A stretch of 64,000 nt of DNA from Mucor racemosus. Its lineage: Eukaryota; Mucoromycota; Mucoromycetes; Mucorales; Mucoraceae. Positions 1 to 10,100 of the stretch are shown here, in pieces; position 1 is the stretch's first letter; every line of letters begins with the position of its first letter. The notes beneath the pieces are model-generated. The model was not told where the DNA came from. It was given only the letters and a program-made list of their open reading frames with translations, and made no database searches. The stretch spans positions 1,426,001 through 1,490,000 of the forward strand of contig JAPEHQ010000006.1 of assembly GCA_027405735.1 (NCBI GenBank), in the 5' to 3' direction. Made by a program: the position numbers and the translations under genes.

Positions 1-3000
1 CACTGTCAAAATCAAAAACTTTGGGCCTTCATATCTTTGCAAAAAATTAAAATTTACTGTCACTTTCTAATAATAAAACTTACTTGTTTTAAGGTACTTT
101 ATAACATATTTCAATATGAAAAAATTCGGAACACTTTTATTTTTTTTTCATTTTTTTGACATTTTTGCAGTAGATTTCAAAATATTCGTTAAATTGAGCA
201 ATACTTTTTTTTACATTCATGTCATCAAGCTTGTTGAGCTCTCTTAGACCCAATTTAGTTTTTTTCAAAATCTTGATTTTTCGTAGAGATATCCTCAAAA
301 GTATGTGCAAAGAGATTCCTTCGCTTCTAACTCCCAATTTTCCCTTGTATACCCTCATCCCAAATTCTGAATTTCAAAAAAAAATTCACAAAAATTGTGA
401 TTTCTCTATGAAAAAAGCAGCTACAAGGTTCAGCAATGGCTCGATCGATAAATAATTGTGTTGCACATAATCTCCATGAACTATTTTTAAAACATGTTTA
501 TAAAAAGTGATGTGTATCTTCAAAAAACCTCCAAAATTTCAATAGCATTTTGTGCAAAATTTAATGTGAAAAAGTTGTTTGAATTTTGTTTATCTGGATG
601 CAAAATTCAAAACTGTACAAAAAACATTTAATAAGCTATTTCAACTTACTTTGCAGTTTAGGAGCCATTAAGCAATTTTGGTTTTTTGATCATTATCTAG
701 TCGATTTGTCAGATCAATTTTTAAACCCAGTTATGATAGGGTTAAGCTGTAATATGAACTATTATTTTGATTATCTCGACGGAAAATCTATAATTTTGGC
801 TGAAACAAAAAATTCCCAGTAGCTAGTAGTTGGATCTATCGTGTGAATACAAAAAATTAATATTTTAATTTAGGCGTTCAATTTTTTACAGCATATTTTA
901 GGTAAATCTTGGTAAATCTTGGTCAATATTTGGCCAGTGCACTTTTATTCTGGAATTCTGGAATGATTGTTTCTATTTTTCGAGAGATATCAATGGCTTA
1001 TAAAGTGAAGAGTGAATCAAGGTGTACATTTCCTTCGAAGATTTTACGTGATTTGACTCAATACTCAACAAAATATTTGAAAAACATTTAAAACGCATCT
1101 GAAACCTCCTTTCCTACAGCCATAAAAACCGACAACAAAAACCTTATCTCAATGAATTTCAATCCTATTAACTTCCAACTTTACATGAGGGTAGATACAC
1201 ACCTTGGATGCGATGGTCTCAAAGAGCAACTACCACAACCTACTGCATGTCGAAAAATTAATGTCAAAGTGCACCTATATTTTATTGCGCCCTTTTAATG
1301 AAAACAAGCAAAAATGCAATCTTTATAAATAATGATCCAAGTAAGCTGCCACCCTACATATATGAGTACAGTTATGGGTAGATACTCCAGCTATATCCAG
1401 TATCACATTGCACGAATCATTGTGCATTTAGAAAATTTGAACAAAAAGTTGATTACCTACTGTTCACATCTACTAATTAAAGCAGTAAGCTCACTAGTTC
1501 TCGCCAAATATGGATCCAAATAAGCTCTCGTTTAAATGGTAGGTACATCTAATGCTAATCCACAAAATTGAAAAAGGTTCAGCCACCCCGAGTTGCTGTG
1601 AAAATGGCGAAATCAAAACTCGTAATTGCTTAGACTATTTGTATGGGCTGTTTCAGATATTCTGAGCATTTTCATAAAATCAAATAATGATTCGAATTTG
1701 AATTTTGAAGTTGTGCTTGATACGTAGTGAATATACGAATAATATATCTTGATTTCATTAGCTAAAAACAGCTGCTTTTGAAGATATATACCGCCATTTT
1801 CGACAACAAACTTGTCTTCCTCTACTTAAAAAAAATCAAAGCAACTGGAAAAAGGCTTGTAATAATTAATAAATATTGATCCAAATGGGTTGTAAGTTTC
1901 AAAATATACTACAGCTATAACATTATTTAGCACCAAATAACTTTAGTACCCCCCATGGATTTGCTAGGTAAATTGTAGGAATCAAGAGCGCCCTTTTCCC
2001 AAATAAGATTTGCTGCTAAATAGTCAATTTGAAATTAGAAATAGCGCCCTAATTCAGTGGAAATCAGCATATACGGAAATGAGGGCACCGAAATTACTAA
2101 TTAAACATTATGCTTATATATTACCAATGCTGCCGTATATAGTTCAATGCGCTTTGAATTTATCTTTCAAAAAGTTTAGGTTTCAAATATTGGTTTAAGT
2201 AACTGTAAGCAAATAAATATTAGAAAAATGAAAAACCTTTGTTTCTTGAATGAACTGATCTATTAATAATCCGCAGTAAATAATCAACACATTTTATGCA
2301 ACTTTATCTACTAGATGATTTTTAAATCTTCAAAAAATACGAATTTTTCATGGAGTTATTGATAAATTAAGATTTGATGAAATATAGTATACTGAAATGT
2401 AAAGCTGTGGTGCACAAAAAATCTGTATTTATGAAACAATTTGAGAGCAAAATGTTTTATTTAAAACCGTAAATTGATGCAGAATTGAATGATCTACAAA
2501 AACCATTTAATGGTTAGGTGACGGTAAATATACAGTTTTTTGTCAAATATTGAAAACATTTCCAAATTTCTAGTATTTTGCACATTTACAGCTTAAAAAT
2601 AAACTACAGCTTAAAGCGCGCGATTTCATTGAAAGTCCGAGAGGATCGATTATGAAACAAGATATTAAATTTGTTTTTCGAGATTTTGATAGAACGATAT
2701 GATTGGCCAATTTATAGCCCAGAAATTTTGACGCTCTTTCAAATTTCAAGCAATATTAGTGGCTCCTGCTATTTGTACCATTTTTTGAGGATGTTTTTGA
2801 TGGTATATCTGTCATTACTCCATGAAAAATGCAGCTACAATCAAGAAAAAAAATCGAAATGAAAGCGGTACATTTGGAGCGTATTGCAGTACCAAGAAAA
2901 CAGATATGTAAATGCTTTAATGTTTCGTTTTGGAGTGATTAAAATTATTAGTTATTTGATTAATTTTTATAAATCTGGAGATAATGCATCATTACTCGAT

Positions 3001-4019
3001 CAATGTTGTAGCTAGAATCCAGTAAAATAATGCAAATAAACAAGAAAATGCTGTGAATTTTGTATTTTGGAGAATAAAGACTTATAAGAGTCTTCATATT
3101 TCAATTTTTAATTAATAAAAAGGATTAGTCATTTAGCCAATTTTTAAAGATTTCTGTATAATGTATTGTTACTCCATCACAAATACGCTTACAATAAAGC
3201 AAAATAGCGCAAATAAAGCTGCCAATTTGCATCAAATTAGGACATTAAAAAATACAACTTGAAAAAAGTCATAATGCTGTTTACTGGGGCTTTAGGGATG
3301 ACCGATTATTTGACAAATTTGGCATTTCTGACTACTGCAAATGTGAAAAGCTTTTACCAGGCTTTTAAATGTAACGTAACTAATTTTCCGATATGCATCT
3401 TTAATCCGGTGTATAATAATGGTTTGTAAAATATATATAATCGGTGGATATCAATAAATCAAAAGTAAAGAATCTTGCATTTTTGAGTAATTACTGTATA
3501 TGATGGGGCAAAGGCAATTTGCAAGTAAAAGTTAAGAGAAATGCATACGTGATAATAATGGCATTACAATTATGTATATTTTGCGAATATATATTCTTTT
3601 AGATAGAACGTTTTCCAATGAGTCAAATGTGTGGCACTTTGGATTATTCCCATTAGAGAGAGGATAAAATAAATATAATATCTTTGTAGATAATGCCTTG
3701 AGTCCTGTTGGCCCTCGATGAAAGTTTTGCTTTGTATAACAGCATCGAGTTATACAGTAGTACTTGTCCCTAAGATTGGACTTTTGAGATACTGTATAAT
3801 TCTTGAAGATTATTTGTATATAGATCCTTAAATCTATATCTTTTAGTTTTAAATTGATACCAATTTGAGATTGTCATGTAGTTGTGATGCAGCATCTATT
3901 TATTCTAATGACTTATTTAGACATATTAATTACTATAAAAGATTGATAGTTTATTTTTGTATGACGAAGAAGAATGTTATATATACATCAATATTTTGAA
4001 TGCATCTACTTAGAAAAAC
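1..4019. repeat. Left arm of a 4.0 kb near-perfect inverted repeat (family A)
   Basis: This stretch is the reverse complement of 16691-20709 without indels: paired positions sum to 20710 throughout. I saw only a few substitutions, for example two near 2670-2855. Pairing stops sharply at 4019/16691. Beyond that point the two sides are still related, but clearly diverged. The arm starts before the window, because the right copy continues past 20709 with further family sequence. Several short ORFs repeat identically in both arms but have no recognisable domain and look spurious. Shorter diverged relatives lie at 27.1-28.7 kb, 35.4-37.3 kb and 44.35-44.58 kb. The element class is unknown. Confidence 0.9.
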
Positions 4020-5228
4020 TGTTTATTTAGCACTAATACAATCTAGGTTTACATGCAGGCTACTTAGGTTTTCTCCCAAAGGTGAGTGATGAGTAAAATA
4101 AATTTTATATCCACATTATTAACTATTATTATATAGAAAATACTTCTGTGATAAGCTTACTATAGTACAAGATGGGTTTGTTCAGGATTAAAAATATATA
4201 TTATTCTTGACTATTAAAGTATTGGACATTTACAGAAGTGTTATTTGAGATTTCAAAAACATCATTACTGATTATTTTTAATAGTAAAGCTAGATTTGCA
4301 ATGAATATTAATTAAACCAATTATCAAAACCGTCCTTTTCTTGCAAATTGCAACACGATTTTATGTATACATGTGAAATGCCACAAAAACTACGTATGTA
4401 ATTATTTAATGTTTCACGTACATTTGAATGTGGATTTAAAAGCAAATAATTTAAAGCATAAATAGGTACATTATATTAAAAACCATGAAAACAGGCCAGT
4501 AAGATGTATTCATACATTTTATGTATCAAGGTGGTGTTAGTGGCAATGTTAGAGTAGTCTGTTTTCAGAATACATTGTACACTAAGAATTTAACCATGGA
4601 AGAAGGTTTTAATGACTATTTGAATAAAGCTATTGTCATGGAAGAGGAAGAATATGTTGAGATGATATAATAAAGGGAAATACACATATTAATATAATAT
4701 ACTTGAAAAAGATATTCAATCAGTTTTAATTACTGGTAATGTTAAGCAAGGTTCAACTTCACAGGAACGTATTTTACTTTACACAACTATATCATAATGG
4801 CTATATATCAAGATGGCTCTATTACTAATTTATTTTTTATATTAATTCAAGTTGAGAAAAAAGCTGTTGTAGGTTCCTTATATACCAATTATATGGATTT
4901 ACCTGCTTGTCATTCAGCGTTTTTTATCATACAGTATATCTCTTCCTGATTGATTAACTTTATATTGTTTTACTGTACTGCATTATTTTTTACTATAAAA
5001 TGTAATAGTATATATCATTCAGATGCTTGCAAAAATAATTTTATTGTGTATATTCTATTATACAAGGAGAAATATGAATATCTTTATATAAAGCAATATA
5101 GGGTGCCATAATATATGTAGTATCACACCATGTATGTAATTCATTAAAATGAAAAAGTTAATAAGAGCGGGAAGACTTAGAAGCAGATTTAGTTGATATA
5201 ATCATTTCTATTATTATACATAAAACTA
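4020..5228. other. AT-rich gene-free stretch, diverged repeat (family B)
   Basis: No gene seen. About 4080-4800 aligns collinearly, with many substitutions, to about 22150-22860; shared landmarks include the segment around 4130-4200 against 22205-22270. The first bases after 4019 also resemble the reverse complement of 16500-16690, separated by a length difference of about 120 bp. I read this as one half of an old repeat that was later split by the CACTA element starting at 5229. Confidence 0.5.
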
Positions 5229-6579
5229 CACTACGGCCGACCTGTGCTGCACAAGATAATTTCGTTGTGCCCAGGGGGGTTGCACACTATAGCATGAGCT
5301 GTTGTGCCCACTGAATATGATTAAAAAGATAACAATATGCACATGGGCACAACAAAAGGAACTGAAAACAAGCACGACGCTAACCCTGCATGTGCAGAAT
5401 TACTGTATATCTTCTGTCCGTCATAACATTAATCCCATATGTGCATAATAGTAGAATTGCCCATAAGCATATCATTATCCCTATTTGTGCATAATAATAA
5501 AATCTGATCATGAGCATAATAACCTAATCATATGGACACAAATTGGTTTATATATGAGCATCGTGTCGTCCTCAAAATTCCATTGCATTTTTTTATTGGG
5601 ATGGGTTTTTAAATAACATTTGTTTTTATTAATATAAATTATAGGCAATACAATTCAATATGTTGTTGATGTAGAGCAGTACATGCAAGAACCAATATAT
5701 TTACAATTATCATCGTCATTTGTAAATATGTTTATAGCTATGATGATTACAGCAACAACGGTTTTTGCTCGAGCATAAACTTAAATAACATTTACTACTT
5801 AAATTTATGTGCAAGCCAAATCTAAGATGATTATATATGTTACTTTATCACTCATAAAATTTAAACGAATTAATCTTCTTTAAACTTACTATTTTAGTTT
5901 ACGATTGTCAGCCGTAAAACGATTTGTTTTCAAGTATACAGTAGTTACAATCAAAACTATGGTTATTAAACAAAACATTAGATTGTTCTTTTTTCTGTGT
6001 TTCTATATCATTTGAAATTTTATCACTTTTCTGGAACATTTCGTGGGCCTGTAGCCAGTTATAGCATTTTGTTGAGTAGATATAAATATCATTGCGTTCG
6101 ATTTCATCTGGTAATCAAGAAGTTCGTCCAACAATACAGTAGTAAATAATGATATTTGATCCTGAAATGCTATTGAATAAAAATATCAGTCTCTAATATA
6201 ACGACTGCTACCTATTATATTAAAAACATTAGTCCCTTATATTAGAATGCGTATTCAGATAACAGAAAAGAATACCAGCTTAATAGTCTGATATGTCTTA
6301 TCAAACGGTGAATATATCCTTGGGATATAAAACCGAAAAGAGAGAAACAGCACACGTAGAAAAGGATTTTTAAGGCTTTACATTATTTAGCGCAATTAAA
6401 ACCCTGCTAAATTGCTCATTTCAGCCAATGTAAAAGCAGCATTACAACGCATGATGCATGAACCATAAACTAAACAAAGTAGTAGGCAATATCTATTATC
6501 ATAGAAACATACATTTTTTAACAGAAAATCCATCTGTCATATCATGCATTTATTAAAAAATTGCAAAAGCGAGCCCCTA

Positions 6580-7108
6580 TGTTGTATTCCACCTACTAGT
6601 ATCATACATTATCACCTTCTACAGTATCAATACATCTTACAATCTATTGACTACGACATGTATTGAAGTGCAAGTCTTGATATCGGATATAAGAAACTCC
6701 TAGCGTACCAAGTTTAATCCAGTAATTACCAAGAACGCTTGGACCTCAATTATGACACCACATTATTTCATCCCAGCAGTTAACCAATCAAGTAGTTATC
6801 AAATCAACATCCAAGCATATTTAGCGCAGCATTGAAACAACACAACTCACAAGCTCTGCAAGAACGGTTAAATTATGATTGATCCATTTCAATCCATAGA
6901 TTACTATCAAACAGATCCAATAGTTCAATAGTGCCTTAAATTACATCTCAGGATCTCAATGTCTAATCAATATAAAAGGCCATACTTTTACATCTAAATA
7001 AACGATATCTTGTTTTTATTATACAGTTGAAGAACTGATTAATTACTCATTCTTTTATAATTGTATTCTTTTTTAAGTAATATTTATCAATCCTGAAAAT
7101 ATACGACA
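6580..7108 (+). repeat. Gypsy-1 5' LTR
   Basis: 529 bp, TGTTGTATTCC at the start and TACGACA at the end. It matches 13106-13634 at every position I compared. It contains the likely promoter (TATAAAAGG at 6971). A degenerate, truncated relative lies reverse-oriented at 45.24-45.67 kb and a more distant one near 25.0-25.7 kb. Confidence 0.95.
6971..6979 (+). promoter_or_regulatory. TATA box in the Gypsy-1 LTR
   Basis: TATAAAAGG lies about 140 bp before the LTR end. That is a reasonable place for the U3/R boundary of the retroelement transcript. The same sequence at 13497-13505 in the 3' LTR could drive reading into downstream DNA. The transcription start itself is inferred. Confidence 0.6.
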
Positions 7109-7155
7109 TTTTTTTTAATCAAATTTAATTCCTGTCCTCGCTATCGTTTATCAAT

Positions 7156-10100
7156 ATGGTCCATCAACAACAATCTACTCCTGCTCTCTCCGAATCTCCT
7201 TTGGTTGCTATCACAAATGATTCTCTCAATTCCTCTGCTCCTCCTGCTACTGAAAGTGATACCTGTGCTACTGGGGTCAATTCCCAATCAGACATTGGTG
7301 CATCTGACATGGACGTTGATTCTGATACGATGTCTTCAGTTGCCAGTATTTCCAACCCTGGTCAATTACTGCAACTTCATCGAACTATCAATCAATTAAC
7401 CATTGATGCTACCCTTGCCTCCGCTAAGGTATCATCCCTTCATGGTGAAGCTCGTCAGATTGCTGTTCGTGAACTTCAAGATCTTTCGACTACGATTCGT
7501 ACTAGTATTGATTTACTCAATCATCTGCGTGCATCCAATGCCACCAGTAACGTACAATCTACGAGTCCCAGATCTGTTCCTGCATCAAAAGTTGTTTGTC
7601 CTAACAACTTGCCTCATTTCCAATGGGAAGGCTCTGTATTCGATGAAAGAAACACTATCTTTGTCGACGTCGACGCTTGCTTGACAAAGTTCCAAGATGT
7701 AATGTTCGCTTATAATCTTGACTTTGATGCCGAATTTGGCCGCCTTGTTCCTCCTATGTTGAGTCCTACTCAAAGAACATGGTACCAATCATTCGTAGCC
7801 AACTCTAAACAACCTACGTGGGCCGAATTCAAGGCTTCATTCAAGGCTAGATATGGCTTAAGTGTTCTTGACGATCGTCAAAAGTGTACGTCAGATCTTG
7901 TCGACATCTCGTTGAATCCTGAGGAAACTCTCGATTCATTTGTTGACAGGTTCAATGATCTTCGTCGTCGTGCTTTTGATCAAGTGCCTCCTCCTTTTTT
8001 GCTGGTGTCTCGATTTATGTTGGCTTTACCTCAACCTCTGCGCAGTCAAGTTAACATCGTTCGCCAAAGCAAAGAAGCCCATGGTGATGTCAGTGTCGAT
8101 TTCATTATTCGCACTGCAAGAGATTTGTTGGCGTCTATGACTCCTTCTGAAGCGGCTGCTGCTATGAGTCGTAAAGAAGTAGTCAAGCACGAAAAAGGTA
8201 CCAAAGCTTCCAAATGGGCCTCTACTTCTGCTGCTGACAACTCTCATGTGTCTATCCCAATTCAAGGTGCCGCTGCATCCAATATCAGCAAGCCTAACAT
8301 GAAGAAAAGTGCTGGTATCTCTGGTAGATTTTGTGATTATCACAAAAGCAAAGGCCATAATACCTCTGAGTGTCAAGCTTACGCAGCTAAGCTCGCTGAA
8401 CAAGTGCCTGTTGCTTCCACTAGTACTCCATCTTCCTCACCTCAAACTACTGGTCGCCCATTCAAGACAACTAGACCATCTTGTCGTGATTGTGGTGCTC
8501 CCAATTACGTTTATGGTCACGTATGTAACACTGCAACTCGTACTGGTGAATCTCCCAAGACTCCTGAACGTCGTTTCGGAATGATGCGTATCAGTGATTC
8601 TGAACCTGCCACAGTTAAACAGGATAAAACATCCACTGTTACACCTGCTTCTGCTGCTACTAGTGCCTCGTCTCCTGCCAAAGTTACTGGTACCAAGAGT
8701 TCAAAGTTTTGCGTTTACCACAAGCGTAAATCACACAACACTAGCGACTGTAACGCCTACGCTGCTTACATTGCTACATTGTCATCCAAAGCTTTGGATG
8801 GTGCCAAAGGTACCTCTGGTACTGATGCTGCTCCTAGTACTCCTGGTACTCCTTCATCTGCTGTTACTAATACAGTTGCCCCTAGTGCAACTAGTGACAC
8901 TACTACTACTACTGCTGCTAACTCTGCGTCTGCTACTACAACCCAATCTACATCTGCTTCTGACGATGCTATGGATGTCGATGTCGTTGTTGCAACCGAA
9001 GCACACAAATGTAAGTTAAACGAATTCTCAAATTTACCTATTAACAAATCTAACTCACTCCTCGTACCTTTAATCGTAGAATCCTACAAAGTGTATGGTG
9101 TGCTAGATACTGGTTGTACATTCTCTATTTGCGCTCCTCAATTTGCTAAATCTTTGGGTATCCATATCGATCTATCCACTGATGGGCATATTCAATTAGG
9201 ACACACTTCGACAACTAAACCTAGAATAGGCTCATGTTATTTAAATATCTTTTATAATAAACGAAATTTTAAACATAAATTTGAAATATTTGACTTTTAC
9301 ACTGACTCAAACGATTGCCCAATACTTCTTGGACTAGACATCATGTCTCAATTGAATATTGGCATTACAGGTCTCACATCATCATGGTTTGAATACACTG
9401 GTCCTGAACTTCCTTCACCCATTGATCCCGATGTTGAACCCAACAACGATCCTTATGGATCCCCAACTGAACGAAATCTCGCTTACGCACAAATTGAACC
9501 TTTATTGAAAGAAAATGCTAACATTGATCTTGCTTCTACTTACTGTAACCTTCCAGGCGCTATTGTCCAATTGGAAACGATACCTAACAAAATTGCTTAT
9601 CGTGCTCCATATCCGGTACCAATCGTCTACAAAGAAGCAGTACTAGCACAACTTGATCAATGGCAGAAGGATGGTGTGATTGAACGAAGTCCTAGTCATA
9701 CTGGATGGAATCACCCACTTTTAGTCGTTGCTAAAAAGAATTCTGCTGGTGTATATTCTTTCGATAAACCTCGAATTGTCGCTGATGTTCGTTTATTCAA
9801 CCAAATCCTCGTCAGTACGGATAAATATCAAATGCCACGCATCGATGACATTCATCAACGCTTCAGTGCTGCAAAGATAATAAGTTCCATCGACGTAAAG
9901 AGTTTTTTCACTAGTTTTTTAGTGGACAGACGCTTTCGATTTAAGTTGAGTTTCTCGTGTCCATTTACCAATCAGCAATATATGTGGCGCAAAGTTTGTT
10001 TCGGGATTTCCTTTATTGGCAATTTAACGTCACGCTGTCTTTCAAATTTATTCTCCGACATGCGAGAACATGTTTGTCTCTATGTCGACGATATTGGTGT

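Noticed and set aside
137..2862. Small ORFs (60-78 codons) repeated perfectly in both palindrome arms
   Set aside because: Their identity only reflects identity of the DNA arms. They lack domains, lie on both strands of AT-rich sequence, and the diverged family A copies do not keep them well.
8594..9019. 141-codon Leu-rich ORF overlapping gag-pol
   Set aside because: It is a shifted-frame reading of the Thr/Ser/Ala-rich Gag spacer; the gag-pol frame explains this DNA.
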